A DNA stretch of 18,225 bases. Source: an uncultured Blautia sp. (GTDB lineage: Bacteria; Bacillota; Clostridia; Lachnospirales; Lachnospiraceae). The translations under genes were made by a program, and so were the position numbers. The stretch lies in assembly GCA_934358405.1 (NCBI GenBank), contig CAKRKL010000030.1:1-18225 (forward strand). Direction: 5' to 3'. The notes beneath the pieces were generated by a model. It saw only the letters and a program-made list of their open reading frames with translations. It ran no database searches and was not told the DNA's origin. Shown one piece after another: positions 1 through 8,125 of the stretch. Each line of letters starts with the position of its first letter. Within the stretch, counting starts at the first letter, position 1.

Positions 1-45
1 CATAACTGCGCTAAGTCCCATTGCTGCGATTTTTCTCATCTTCAT
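1..45 (-). CDS. Partial CDS, 5' end only: probable exported protein or lipoprotein
   Basis: Only the first 15 codons are inside the window, reading MKMRKIAAMGLSAVM. A good ribosome binding site (AAAGGAGAG, 8 bases before the ATG) precedes them, and a possible promoter lies at 88-116. A basic start (K, R, K) followed by small and hydrophobic residues is the beginning of a signal peptide. In Lachnospiraceae this pattern is typical of substrate-binding lipoproteins of sugar ABC transporters. That is inference, because the lipobox and the mature protein are outside the window. The gene follows the fba terminator, so it is a separate transcription unit. Confidence 0.6.
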   Translation of the reverse strand, partial: MKMRKIAAMGLSAVM

Positions 46-298
46 AATTCTTACTCTCCTTTTTTAAGAATCTGTTTTCTTAAGCTGGTTATATAGTACT
101 GTTTTTTGTATGAAAAAACCATGATAAAAATCCAAGAAACATGTTCATTTTTCAAGAGAGTAAATTTGGTACATGAAATTTTTGTCACAATCTGTCTAAA
201 ACGGACAGAAAATTTATTGGAGCATGGTTCTTTTAAACAAAAAGCCATGGCAGCTGGCCACGGACTTTCCTGCAGTTTTGTTATTTTGTTTTCAGTTC
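46..298. other. Intergenic region, no gene seen
   Basis: This AT-rich stretch lies between the fba terminator and the edge gene. It holds the promoter above and an inverted repeat, TCTGTC (191-196) and GACAGA (204-209) with a 7-base centre, about 100 bases upstream of that promoter. The repeat could be an operator, but it is short. The open frames here have no ribosome binding site or recognisable product and look accidental. Confidence 0.5.
88..116 (-). promoter_or_regulatory. Possible sigma-A promoter of the partial edge gene
   Basis: On the minus strand, TTTTCA (111-116) and TATAAC (88-93) are separated by 17 bases. They match the sigma-A consensus at 4/6 and 5/6. Transcription would start near position 80, giving a leader of about 35 bases that contains the ribosome binding site. 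Confidence 0.4.
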
Positions 299-329
299 AA
301 AAAAGGAGGACTGCAAAAGCAGTCCTCCT
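299..329 (-). terminator. Rho-independent terminator of fba
   Basis: A perfect 11-bp stem, AGGAGGACTGC (304-314) with GCAGTCCTCCT (319-329), encloses a four-base loop. On the minus strand it is followed by six T residues (304-299). It lies 34 bases after the fba stop codon. Confidence 0.93.
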
Positions 330-362
330 CTGGCTTTCCGCAGATGCGGAACAAAGTCATAT

Positions 363-1232
363 TCAGGCCTTTCCAACGGATCCGAAGATTTCCATTTTCT
401 CTTTAACAGTAGCCTTAATAGCCTCGAAGCCAGGTGCAAGAAGCTTACGTGGGTCATATCCTTTACCCTGCTCATCCTTGCCTTCCTCAATGTATTTACG
501 TGTAGCTGCTGCAAAAGAAAGCTGGCACTCTGTATTAACGTTGATCTTGGAAACTCCAAGGTCAATAGCTTTCTTAATCATATCTGTAGGAATACCTGTA
601 CCACCGTGAAGTACTAACGGCATATCCCCTGTAAGCTGCTGGATAGCATCCAGAGTCTCAAAGCTTAATCCCTGCCAGTTAGCCGGATATTTACCATGAA
701 TGTTACCGATACCTGCTGCCAGGAAATCAATACCAAGATCAGCGATCATCTTACATTCCTTAGGATCTGCGCACTCACCCATACCTACAACGCCGTCTTC
801 TTCACCACCGATGGAACCAACCTCAGCTTCTAAGGACATTCCCTTCTCTCTTGTGATCTTAACTAATTCTTTAGTCTTAGCAACGTTCTCTTCGATCGGG
901 TAATGAGAACCGTCGAACATAATAGATGAGAATCCAGCCTCAACACATTTCAGGCATCCTTCATATGAACCATGATCCAGGTGAAGAGCAACCGGAACAG
1001 TAATCTTCAGTTCTTCCATCATACCCTTAACCATACCAACAACAGTCTTATAACCAGTCATATACTTGCCGGCACCTTCAGAAACACCCAGAATAACCGG
1101 AGAGTTCTGCTCCTGTGCTGTAAGCAGGATAGCCTTAGTCCATTCAAGGTTATTGATATTGAACTGACCAACTGCATAATGTCCAGCTTTTGCTTTTTTA
1201 AGCATCTCTGTTGCACTAACTAACTCATACAT
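363..1232 (-). CDS. fba: Class II fructose-1,6-bisphosphate aldolase
   Basis: This zinc-dependent glycolytic enzyme cleaves fructose 1,6-bisphosphate to dihydroxyacetone phosphate and glyceraldehyde 3-phosphate in the cytosol. The 289 residues are full length for the class II family. Visible motifs are HLDHG (84-88) with the catalytic Asp86 and zinc ligand His87, the SLEAEVGS segment (133-140) with the metal-site glutamate, NIHG (177-180) with zinc ligand His179, LVLHGGTG (206-213) with zinc ligand His209, and the phosphate-binding NVNTE (231-235). The ATG has a strong AGGAGG site 8 bases upstream. The gene is monocistronic, with its own promoter region and a strong terminator. Tagatose-bisphosphate aldolase is the closest alternative, but the sequence reads like glycolytic Fba. 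Confidence 0.96.
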   Translation of the reverse strand: MYELVSATEMLKKAKAGHYAVGQFNINNLEWTKAILLTAQEQNSPVILGVSEGAGKYMTGYKTVVGMVKGMMEELKITVPVALHLDHGSYEGCLKCVEAGFSSIMFDGSHYPIEENVAKTKELVKITREKGMSLEAEVGSIGGEEDGVVGMGECADPKECKMIADLGIDFLAAGIGNIHGKYPANWQGLSFETLDAIQQLTGDMPLVLHGGTGIPTDMIKKAIDLGVSKINVNTECQLSFAAATRKYIEEGKDEQGKGYDPRKLLAPGFEAIKATVKEKMEIFGSVGKA

Positions 1233-1283
1233 GATAAAATTCCTCCTATCTTTGGAAACACCTTAAAAATTTCCATTGCTTGT

Positions 1284-1312
1284 AGTTTAGCAGATTTTTT
1301 TCAATTCGTCTA
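1284..1312 (-). promoter_or_regulatory. Possible sigma-A promoter of fba
   Basis: On the minus strand, TAGACG (1307-1312) is followed after 17 bases by TAAACT (1284-1289), each matching 4/6 of consensus. It lies about 50 bases before the fba start and is the best spaced pair I found there, but the matches are only moderate. Confidence 0.4.
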
Positions 1313-1401
1313 CCTCTTTGCTAAAAAAATGGATTATTGATTGTTTTTTTTCACTCTTTATACTTTAGAGGAATATTTCAAGAAATTTAATAAAAAACTG
1401 C

Positions 1402-1430
1402 TTGCCAAAAGCATTAAGATTGTATATAAT
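1402..1430 (+). promoter_or_regulatory. Sigma-A promoter of tRNA-Tyr
   Basis: TTGCCA (1402-1407), a 17-base spacer and a perfect TATAAT (1425-1430) place the transcription start about 7 bases before the tRNA 5' end. Confidence 0.85.
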
Positions 1431-1443
1431 ATAACAGGTTCAC

Positions 1444-1525
1444 GGATGGATTCCCGAGTGGCCAAAGGGGACAGACTGTAAATCTGCTGGCGATGCCTTC
1501 GAAGGTTCGAATCCTTCTCCATCCA
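1444..1525 (+). tRNA. tRNA-Tyr (anticodon GTA)
   Basis: This class II tRNA of 82 bases has a long variable arm. The acceptor arms GGATGGA (1444-1450) and TCCATCC (1518-1524) pair fully, and the discriminator A is at 1525. The anticodon GTA is at 1478-1480 in the loop CTGTAAA, and the T arm carries GGTTCGAATCC. The bases after the discriminator are CTA, so the 3' CCA is not encoded and must be added by the Cca enzyme found in this same window. The outermost anticodon-stem pair (1471/1487) is A with C. It is the only plus-strand gene in the window and has its own promoter and terminator. Confidence 0.96.
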
Positions 1526-1531
1526 CTATAG

Positions 1532-1563
1532 ATCTCCTGAGTTTTTACTCAGGAGATTTTTTT
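1532..1563 (+). terminator. Rho-independent terminator of tRNA-Tyr
   Basis: A perfect 11-bp stem, ATCTCCTGAGT (1532-1542) with ACTCAGGAGAT (1547-1557), has a four-T loop and is followed by six T residues. It starts 7 bases after the tRNA. Confidence 0.93.
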
Positions 1564-1587
1564 GTCTGCTGTCAAAGTTTTTTCTAT

Positions 1588-1626
1588 AAAAAGGCCCTGG
1601 AACATATCACCATACCTTCCAGGGTC
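1588..1626 (-). terminator. Rho-independent terminator of the GH13 gene
   Basis: A 10-bp stem is formed by 1593-1602 (GGCCCTGGAA) and 1617-1626 (TTCCAGGGTC), with one G-T pair and a 14-base loop. On the minus strand a five-T tract follows (1592-1588). It lies 66 bases beyond the GH13 stop and faces the tRNA terminator, so the two convergent units are separated. Confidence 0.85.
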
Positions 1627-1691
1627 CATTCACATTTATTCAATTTTGAAATCATTTCCACATAAGCAGGTTCTGTTGTAATTCTCTTTCG

Positions 1692-3830
1692 TCAATCTTC
1701 CTCGTCTACAAAAATTGCAGGATTCTCACATTTATGATACAGAACCATAGCACCAAATGCAGGCATCGGCACTTTGATCACACCAGCCTTGGCCGTGTAT
1801 TCATATTCCTCAGTTGTATATCCATCCCTGTAGGACAGCATGATTCTTTTCAGCACAGAATCGCTAAGTCTGCTGATTCCGGTTTTCCATACTTCAATCT
1901 CGACCTCACGGTCCTCATTTCTGTTATTTAAGATTACAATCATTCTCTCAGCATGAGAAAATCTTCCGAAACACAGCCCCTGATAATCATTCCAGAGGAA
2001 TACCAAAGATCCGTTGCTTAAAAACTTATATTCTTTATGAATCTTTATCATATCCCGGTGGAATGCCACCATCATCTGATCCTCATGTCCCCATGGATAG
2101 GTTCTTCTGTTATCCGGGTCTGTAAATCCACAGACACCAGCCTCATCCCCATAATAAACAGTAGGTGCTCCCGGCCAGGTCATCTGCACCACAACACCTT
2201 CACGCATAACCGCAGGATTCACATTCTGAGATGCAGCCTCTGCTCCCGCATAGGAAATTCTTCCTACTCTGCGGTTGGTTCTTGTAAGGAAACGGGAATG
2301 GTCATGATTAGAAAGCTCATTCATGGAGGTATAAAGGGCTGACATATGAAGTGCTCTCATATGTGTCTTCATAGCCCCGATAAATGCGTCACTGTTTCCG
2401 TAAAGGTCATCACGGCACTCATCACTGTGCTTCTCCATGCCTGTAAGGAACCAGGTCAGCGGCTCCATAAACGCATCATAGTTCATAACAGTATCCCACT
2501 CATCCCCCTGCAGCCAGCTCTCCGGATTGCCGTAATGCTCAGCCAGAATGATTGCATTGGGATTAGCCTCCTTCACAGCTCTTCTGAAATCCTTCCAGAA
2601 CTGATGATTAAACTCATTGCTATGACCAAGATCCGCAGCCACATCCAGTCTCCAGCCATCTACACTGTATGGAGGAGACACCCATTTTTTTCCAATCTCC
2701 AGAATTTTGTCATAAAGCTCTCTTGAAGCCTCATAATTCAGCTTCGGCAAAGTGTCATGAGTCCACCAGCCGTCATATGTAGGGTTATATGGCCAGCGAT
2801 TTTCATCGTAGAAATTAAAGTAATATCTGTAAGGACTATCAGCTGAAATATATGCCCCCTTCGGATATCCCTCCTGGTTCTCATAAATCCGCTCTCTGTC
2901 CATCCATTTATTAAATGAACCGCAATGATTAAACACGCCATCCAGAATTACTTTCATGCCTCTTTTGTGAATTTCCTCCACAAGGTGAGCAAACAGCTCG
3001 TTGCTGGCTTCCAGATTTTTCTTATCTGTTACGCGCTTGATAAACTTCTGCGCATGAGCATTCTCCCGATCTCCCTCTGCCAGAAGGCCGCCCTCCATAT
3101 CCTCTGCAATCTTGCCATAATGAGGGTCTACATACTCATAATCCTGAATATCATATTTATGGTTACTTGGAGAAACAAAAATCGGATTAAGATAAATTAC
3201 ATCCACACCCAGCTCCTGAAGATAATCCAATTTATCCAGGATTCCCTGCAGATCACCTCCGTAAAACTCTCTCACACCCATAACAGCCGGCACTTTGCCC
3301 CAGTCACGCACTCTGGATGTGGCATCTCCGATATAGAAATATTCTCGGTCCTCCACATCATTGGAAGGATCCCCATTATAAAAACGATCTACAAAAATCT
3401 GATACATAACTGCGCCCTTGGCCCACTCTGGTGTATCATAGTCCGGATAGATTTCAAACTCCAGACGCTCCTCAGGATTCATGGAAACACCCTGATAGTT
3501 ATAATAACAGGTTACCCAGCCATAAGTAATTTCAAAATGGTACCGAATAATTTTTTCTCCCATAGTAATAGAAGTTTCATAATAATCGAAGCCATTGGAT
3601 TTGGCTACAACCTCCATTCTCTGGCGCTTACCATCATATACAAGGTAAACCATATCAACATTATTACGCTTCGTACGGAAACGGATGTGGACCTTCTCTC
3701 CTGCCTTAGGATTTGACGGACAACGGTAATAATCAGAACCATCACTAAACAAGGCCTCTGTGTTCAAAACCGATCTCATATTTAATATATACTGCATTTT
3801 TTTCATTACATCTGCATTATTGCGCTCCAT
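1692..3830 (-). CDS. GH13 alpha-glucan hydrolase (neopullulanase / cyclomaltodextrinase type), intracellular
   Basis: This glycoside hydrolase family 13 enzyme acts on alpha-glucosidic bonds of malto-oligosaccharides. The N-terminal 130 residues form a beta-rich domain like CBM34, as in the GH13_20 group. The catalytic barrel follows from about 140 (MYQIFVDRFYNGD). All four signature regions are intact: DGVFNH (297-302), DGWRLDVAADL (391-401) with nucleophile Asp396, ILAEHYG (428-434) with acid/base Glu431, and NHD (508-510) with Asp510. The LPKLN segment (361-365) is also typical of the group. A beta-sheet C-terminal domain follows from about 620. There is no signal peptide, so it should act on imported maltodextrins. 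The ATG has an AAAGAGGA site; Met9 and Met12 are weaker alternatives. A LacI-type operator lies 48 bases upstream. The exact substrate (pullulan, cyclodextrin or maltodextrin) cannot be told from sequence. Confidence 0.92.
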   Translation of the reverse strand: MERNNADVMKKMQYILNMRSVLNTEALFSDGSDYYRCPSNPKAGEKVHIRFRTKRNNVDMVYLVYDGKRQRMEVVAKSNGFDYYETSITMGEKIIRYHFEITYGWVTCYYNYQGVSMNPEERLEFEIYPDYDTPEWAKGAVMYQIFVDRFYNGDPSNDVEDREYFYIGDATSRVRDWGKVPAVMGVREFYGGDLQGILDKLDYLQELGVDVIYLNPIFVSPSNHKYDIQDYEYVDPHYGKIAEDMEGGLLAEGDRENAHAQKFIKRVTDKKNLEASNELFAHLVEEIHKRGMKVILDGVFNHCGSFNKWMDRERIYENQEGYPKGAYISADSPYRYYFNFYDENRWPYNPTYDGWWTHDTLPKLNYEASRELYDKILEIGKKWVSPPYSVDGWRLDVAADLGHSNEFNHQFWKDFRRAVKEANPNAIILAEHYGNPESWLQGDEWDTVMNYDAFMEPLTWFLTGMEKHSDECRDDLYGNSDAFIGAMKTHMRALHMSALYTSMNELSNHDHSRFLTRTNRRVGRISYAGAEAASQNVNPAVMREGVVVQMTWPGAPTVYYGDEAGVCGFTDPDNRRTYPWGHEDQMMVAFHRDMIKIHKEYKFLSNGSLVFLWNDYQGLCFGRFSHAERMIVILNNRNEDREVEIEVWKTGISRLSDSVLKRIMLSYRDGYTTEEYEYTAKAGVIKVPMPAFGAMVLYHKCENPAIFVDEED

Positions 3831-3874
3831 AACATTCCTCTTTCACTCAGACTATGTAACAATTCAGTATGCCG

Positions 3875-3900
3875 GTACATCGTTTACGAAAACGATGCAC
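3875..3900. promoter_or_regulatory. LacI-family-type operator upstream of the GH13 gene
   Basis: The perfect arms CATCGTTT (3878-3885) and AAACGATG (3890-3897) flank a four-base centre, ACGA, with a central CG. Pairing resumes beyond one mismatch (GT at 3875-3876, AC at 3899-3900). Palindromes of about 20 bases with a central CG are the hallmark of LacI/GalR-family operators such as MalR and CcpA sites. It ends 48 bases before the GH13 start codon, where a repressor could block transcription. No LacI-family regulator is encoded in the window. Confidence 0.65.
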
Positions 3901-4086
3901 AAGCGTGTGTTTGAGAAAGCATTTATCACCTACTGAATAATCACTGCACTTATAATTATTTTCGCGTTCATTATATTTTAACTGAAATTCCAGTTTTCCA
4001 CAACAGCTAAAATTCGGCTTATCCGCCAAACTTCCCCTTCCATTCAAGGCGTTTTCACCAAATAACGTCATATATCCCCTATACGT

Positions 4087-4118
4087 AAAAAAGACAGCCG
4101 ATGAAAGCTGTCTTTTTT
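4087..4118. terminator. Bidirectional-type terminator, probably ending the spoIIE-ftsH unit
   Basis: AAAAAAGACAGC (4087-4098) and GCTGTCTTTTTT (4107-4118) form a 12-bp stem with an eight-base loop and a T tract on either strand. It is 139 bases beyond the ftsH stop and is the first convincing terminator downstream of it. It would leave the GH13 gene as a separate unit. Confidence 0.8.
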
Positions 4119-4153
4119 GGAGAAGGTATTTCTTCTTATGGGGTGTAGCAAAA

Positions 4154-4193
4154 ACTATATAATGTATTGGGGGGTTTTTACGATGTATATAGT
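4154..4193. repeat. Inverted repeat of unknown role
   Basis: ACTATATA (4154-4161) and TATATAGT (4186-4193) are perfect 8-base inverted copies 24 bases apart. The spacer contains a run of six G followed by five T. The 12-base palindrome at 4196-4207 follows at once. AT-rich arms of this length can arise by chance. Confidence 0.35.
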
Positions 4194-4256
4194 ACCATGT
4201 GTACATGAAAAAGTGTGCACAAACTTCACAAAAATTGATATTACTTTTTGTGCATG

Positions 4257-6107
4257 TTATATACTCGCGTCGTTTTCACCCTGATTTTCCATTGTAAAAA
4301 GTGCTTCAAACTCTTCCCGATGTACTTTTTCCTTCTCGAGAAGAAGCTTCGCACAGCCATGCAGAACATCCATATGCTGGGAAATAATCTTCGCTGCATC
4401 ATTATGACATTGCTCAATAATGCGATGAATTTCACTGTCAATGGCCTTAGCTACATCTTCACTGTATCCTCTTGTGTGCGCAAGATCTCTGCCGATAAAT
4501 ACTTCATCGTCATCATCTCCATAAGAGATCAGACCGATTTTATCAGACATACCATACTTGGTCACCATGGCACGCGCCTCACTGGTAGCACGCTTAATAT
4601 CATTGGAAGCACCTGTTGTAATATCTCCGAAAATCAGTTCCTCTGCTACACGGCCACCCAAAAGGGTTGTAATATCCTGAAGCATTTTTCCCTTGGTATT
4701 AAACATTTCATCGTTCTCAGGAAGAGGCATCGTGTATCCGGCAGCTCCCATTCCGGTAGGAATAATGGAAATCGTGTAAACAGATTCCATGTCCGGAAGC
4801 ACATGGAATAAGATTGCATGACCTGCCTCATGATAAGCTGTGATCTTCTTCTCTTTCTCAGAAATCACCTTGCTCTTCTTCTCTGCTCCGATTCCTACTT
4901 TAATAAAGGAATTCTTGATATCCTTCTGTCGGATAAAGGAATGGCCCTTCTTGGCAGCTGCAATAGCAGCCTCATTCATCAGGTTCTCCAAGTCGGCACC
5001 TGTAAACCCAGCTGTAGTCTGAGCGATCTGCTTCAGGTCCACATCCTCTCCAAGAGGCTTATCCTTGGCATGAACACGAAGAATTTCCTCACGTCCCTTA
5101 ATATCCGGACGACCTACGCCAACCTTACGGTCAAATCTTCCGGGACGAAGAATCGCAGGATCCAGAATATCTACACGGTTAGTTGCAGCCATTACAATGA
5201 TTCCCTCGTTCACTCCGAAACCATCCATCTCTACAAGAAGCTGATTCAAAGTCTGCTCTCTCTCATCATGGCCGCCGCCCATTCCGGTTCCACGCTGTCT
5301 TGCTACTGCATCAATCTCATCAATAAAAATAATGCAAGGCGCATGGCGCTTGCCTTCCTCAAAAAGGTCTCTTACTCGAGAGGCACCTACACCTACAAAC
5401 ATTTCCACAAAATCAGATCCGGAAATAGAGAAAAACGGAACTCCCGCTTCTCCGGCAACTGCCTTGGCAAGAAGAGTTTTACCTGTGCCAGGAGGTCCAA
5501 CAAGAATTACTCCCTTGGGAATTCTTGCACCAACTCTGGTATATTTCTGAGGATCCTTCAGGAAATCCACAACCTCCTTCAGTTCCTCCTTCTCTTCCTC
5601 AAGACCTGCTACATTCTGAAATGTTACCTTCTTATCATCCGGCATTGACATTCTTGCACGGCTTTTGCCGAAATTCATCATCTTGGCATTGGTGCCGCCA
5701 CCGCCACCTGACATCTGACGAGTCATCATCATCATGAGAAAAATGAGAAGACCACAGGTGAGGATCATGGGAAATACAGAGGTAAGAAATACGCTCTGCT
5801 TCGGCACATCCTCTATAGCCGGATCAAGACCATTCTCACGGAGAAGCTGCTCAGCCTCACTTACATCTGCCACATAAATACGCTTCTGTCCCTCGCCCTT
5901 GATATTTGCGATCACAGAACCAGTGGGAACCTCACTGTTCTGATGGATCACAGCATCATTCACCTGGTCGTCTGCCAATGCCTGCTCAAGCTGTCCCAAG
6001 GTATAATCGCTTTGAGACTGAACCTGATTATTCAGATACAGATATCCGGCTATCAAAGCTACGATCAGAACAAGGTACAGGCCGACTCTGCCTGACTGCT
6101 TATTCAC
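4257..6107 (-). CDS. ftsH: ATP-dependent membrane zinc protease FtsH
   Basis: FtsH is a hexameric membrane-anchored AAA+ protease that degrades misfolded membrane proteins and selected regulators. It is needed for normal sporulation in Bacillus. Two membrane segments (about 8-26 and 106-128) enclose a small external domain. The AAA module has Walker A GPPGTGKT (204-211), Walker B IIFIDEID (259-266) and the second region of homology with ATNR and RPGRFDR (about 308-327). The zinc-site HEAGH (426-430) and the third ligand Asp503 complete the protease. The 616 residues match the family. The start is GTG with AAAGGAG 10 bases upstream. It begins 16 bases after hpt and ends the spoIIE-tilS-hpt-ftsH cluster. 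Confidence 0.97.
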   Translation of the reverse strand: MNKQSGRVGLYLVLIVALIAGYLYLNNQVQSQSDYTLGQLEQALADDQVNDAVIHQNSEVPTGSVIANIKGEGQKRIYVADVSEAEQLLRENGLDPAIEDVPKQSVFLTSVFPMILTCGLLIFLMMMMTRQMSGGGGGTNAKMMNFGKSRARMSMPDDKKVTFQNVAGLEEEKEELKEVVDFLKDPQKYTRVGARIPKGVILVGPPGTGKTLLAKAVAGEAGVPFFSISGSDFVEMFVGVGASRVRDLFEEGKRHAPCIIFIDEIDAVARQRGTGMGGGHDEREQTLNQLLVEMDGFGVNEGIIVMAATNRVDILDPAILRPGRFDRKVGVGRPDIKGREEILRVHAKDKPLGEDVDLKQIAQTTAGFTGADLENLMNEAAIAAAKKGHSFIRQKDIKNSFIKVGIGAEKKSKVISEKEKKITAYHEAGHAILFHVLPDMESVYTISIIPTGMGAAGYTMPLPENDEMFNTKGKMLQDITTLLGGRVAEELIFGDITTGASNDIKRATSEARAMVTKYGMSDKIGLISYGDDDDEVFIGRDLAHTRGYSEDVAKAIDSEIHRIIEQCHNDAAKIISQHMDVLHGCAKLLLEKEKVHREEFEALFTMENQGENDASI

Positions 6108-6123
6108 TTGTATGATTCTCCTT

Positions 6124-6651
6124 TCATTCGAACTCTACCACACCGATATATGGCAGATTTCTGTATTTCTGGGCATAGTCAAGACCATAGCCCACAACAA
6201 ACTCATCCGGAATATTGAAGCAGCAGTAATCCACATCAACGCCCTCTACCACTCTTCGATCTGGTTTGTCCAGTAAGGTACAAAGCTTCACGCTGTTAGG
6301 ATTACGTCTCTTCAGAACATCCAGAAGATAGCTTAAGGTTCTTCCGGAGTCGATAATATCCTCAACTACAAGAACTTCCTTATCCTCAAGAGGCTGATCC
6401 AGATCCTTCACGATCTTTACCACTCCACTTGATTTGGTGTCGTCTCCATAACTGGAAACAGACATAAAATCAAGAGTTACCGGCACCGTGATTCTCTTGG
6501 CCAGCTCGCACATGAAAAAGACACCGCCCTTAAGAACACAGATCATATGAATTTCTTTTCCCTTATACTCTTCACTGATCTTGGCTGCGATCTCACAGAT
6601 GCGTTTCTCTACTGTTTCCTCATCCAGTAAAACTCTGATTTTCTCACTCAT
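6124..6651 (-). CDS. hpt: Hypoxanthine phosphoribosyltransferase
   Basis: This purine salvage enzyme converts hypoxanthine (and usually guanine) with PRPP to IMP or GMP. The PRPP-binding loop [14 protein letters not shown] is at 93-106, with the paired acidic residues Glu97 and Asp98. The early CVLKGGVFF loop (38-46) and the [10 protein letters not shown] flap (67-76) are also present. The 175 residues are a normal length. The ATG overlaps the end of tilS by 8 bases, and AAGGAGG lies just inside tilS, pointing to coupled translation. In Bacillus subtilis HprT binds TilS and helps control ftsH. That is family knowledge, and the conserved order here fits it. Confidence 0.97.
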   Translation of the reverse strand: MSEKIRVLLDEETVEKRICEIAAKISEEYKGKEIHMICVLKGGVFFMCELAKRITVPVTLDFMSVSSYGDDTKSSGVVKIVKDLDQPLEDKEVLVVEDIIDSGRTLSYLLDVLKRRNPNSVKLCTLLDKPDRRVVEGVDVDYCCFNIPDEFVVGYGLDYAQKYRNLPYIGVVEFE

Positions 6652-8080
6652 GATTTTCTTTTCCTCCTTGGTATTGTATTTCTAATATTCTCCTGGTTCT
6701 GGGAGTAATCTTATAATTCTCGTTAATTCTGCCTCCCACCACCCACAGCACCTCCTGGCCGGCTGTCAGAAGAGGAATCTGATCTCTTTCTTCTGAAGGA
6801 ATTTTCTCATCTATGAAATACCGGTTCAGCTTCTTGTGGCTTCCCCTTGTATCCACAACAAGATAATCTCCAGGCTTCCGGGTGCGAATGGACAGTTCCT
6901 GTTTTATTTTATCATAATCCAGCCATTTCGTATATGCTTTTTCTTCAATCTTCTGACCATGATTTAGAATTATTTTCGAAATAAATGTATTTCCTTTAAA
7001 AAAATTTCTTCCAGAAACCTGAAGAGGCTGGATTTCTGATGCTTCTAAGCTTTCTTCTGCTTCTTTTCCAAGAAAAATCCCACCATAGGTACGCAGTGCC
7101 AGCAGGCCATACGGAAGACTGATCCTTCTTCCCACCTGAAGGAAAAAAAGCTCTCTGGTATTCTTTATATGGGCGGCTGTAAAGTCTTTTCTTTTGCCTG
7201 CCAGCTGTTCAAATACCCACAGAAGGCCATAAGAAGCTATTACCGGTTCCTCCTGCCAGAACTCTCCAGATAAAAAAATACCATTTTCCCGGTACTGTCC
7301 ATATTTCTGAACCTGAAGAATTCCCTGTCGTGACAGATATTCTTCAGCCTGTGCAGCCAGCTGGGCAGCATCTGCCATGTGACGGATGCTTGCCTCATTG
7401 ATTTCACGTTCCAGAAGCGGCAATATATTATGCCGGATTTTATTTCTGGTATATTCATCCGTCAAATTGGTGCTATCCGTTATATAAGGTATATGCTCTT
7501 CCATCAAATAATTGACAATTTCTTTCTTGTTTAAGCACAAAACCGGACGAACAATCTCATCTCTTACCGGCAAGATTCCTGCAAGACCTTTAAGCCCGGT
7601 GCCACGGCAAAGATTGTGAAGCATAGTCTCCGCTGCATCATTCTCATTGTGAGCAAGTGCAATACGGTATTCCCAAAAATCCCCGCTGCTTTTTGCATCA
7701 CCTTCAGGGCTCTTTGCCATTTTCCAAAAATCCTTTCCTGCACGGGCAAATGCCTCTTGTCTTACCTTTCTCCCAGTCTCTTCAATCCCCATCTTCCACT
7801 TCTTCGAAAGCTCCGGAACCTGGTAGTGATAGGATAAAAAAGGCAGCTCCCAGCTGCTGCAGGTATCCCTCACAAGCGCTTCGTCCCGGTCAGCCTCTTC
7901 TCCCCGAATGCCATGATGCACATGTACTGCGCACAGGGAAAAAGGAAGCTCCTGTTGATATCTTCGCAGCATATCCAGCATTGCCATGGAATCTCCGCCG
8001 CCTGATACACCTGCAAGAACCAAATCCCCGGCTTTAATCATATTATGTTCCCTGATATAAGCTCTTACTTTATCATACAT
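6644..8080 (-). CDS. tilS: tRNA(Ile)-lysidine synthase
   Basis: TilS attaches lysine to C34 of the CAU-anticodon tRNA-Ile so that it reads AUA. The ATP pyrophosphatase loop SGGGDS is at 26-31. HHGIRGEEAD (55-64) and ALAHNENDAAET (141-152) are conserved parts of the N-terminal domain. The C-terminal substrate-binding domain includes RTRKPGD and GSHKKLNRYFIDEKIP. The 478 residues are within range. A segment at about 117-138 contains DFW twice around an acidic and lysine-rich linker, where most TilS proteins run straight from the helix to the AHN motif. It looks like a small insertion. The ribosome binding site (AAAGGCGG) is weak. The gene starts 45 bases after spoIIE. Confidence 0.95.
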   Translation of the reverse strand: MYDKVRAYIREHNMIKAGDLVLAGVSGGGDSMAMLDMLRRYQQELPFSLCAVHVHHGIRGEEADRDEALVRDTCSSWELPFLSYHYQVPELSKKWKMGIEETGRKVRQEAFARAGKDFWKMAKSPEGDAKSSGDFWEYRIALAHNENDAAETMLHNLCRGTGLKGLAGILPVRDEIVRPVLCLNKKEIVNYLMEEHIPYITDSTNLTDEYTRNKIRHNILPLLEREINEASIRHMADAAQLAAQAEEYLSRQGILQVQKYGQYRENGIFLSGEFWQEEPVIASYGLLWVFEQLAGKRKDFTAAHIKNTRELFFLQVGRRISLPYGLLALRTYGGIFLGKEAEESLEASEIQPLQVSGRNFFKGNTFISKIILNHGQKIEEKAYTKWLDYDKIKQELSIRTRKPGDYLVVDTRGSHKKLNRYFIDEKIPSEERDQIPLLTAGQEVLWVVGGRINENYKITPRTRRILEIQYQGGKENHE

Positions 8081-8125
8081 ATTGTGTCCGCCTTTTTGCC
8101 ATCCTTTACAGAGTTCTGCTAAATT

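Larger units (their letters stand above)
3831..4256. other. 426-bp region without a secure gene
   Basis: The region lies between ftsH and the GH13 gene. It holds a terminator hairpin (4087-4118), a LacI-type operator (3875-3900) and several further inverted repeats: ACTATATA (4154-4161) with TATATAGT (4186-4193), the 12-base palindrome CATGTGTACATG (4196-4207), and TGTGCACA in the 4210s. A minus-strand frame from ATG 4071 to 3847 would encode 74 residues with several cysteines and has AGGGG just upstream. The operator lies inside it and I recognise no family, so I do not call it a gene. Confidence 0.5.

Noticed and set aside
2925..3716. A 263-codon plus-strand frame
   Set aside because: It lies wholly antisense to the GH13 gene, whose catalytic motifs are intact. 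No ribosome binding site or recognisable protein.
3847..4206. A 119-codon minus-strand frame between ftsH and the GH13 gene
   Set aside because: As a whole it runs through the terminator hairpin at 4087-4118 and has no ribosome binding site at its first ATG. Only the 74-codon part from 4071 is mentioned, as a weak possibility.
4818..5648. A 276-codon plus-strand frame
   Set aside because: It is antisense to the AAA and protease domains of ftsH and resembles no protein family.
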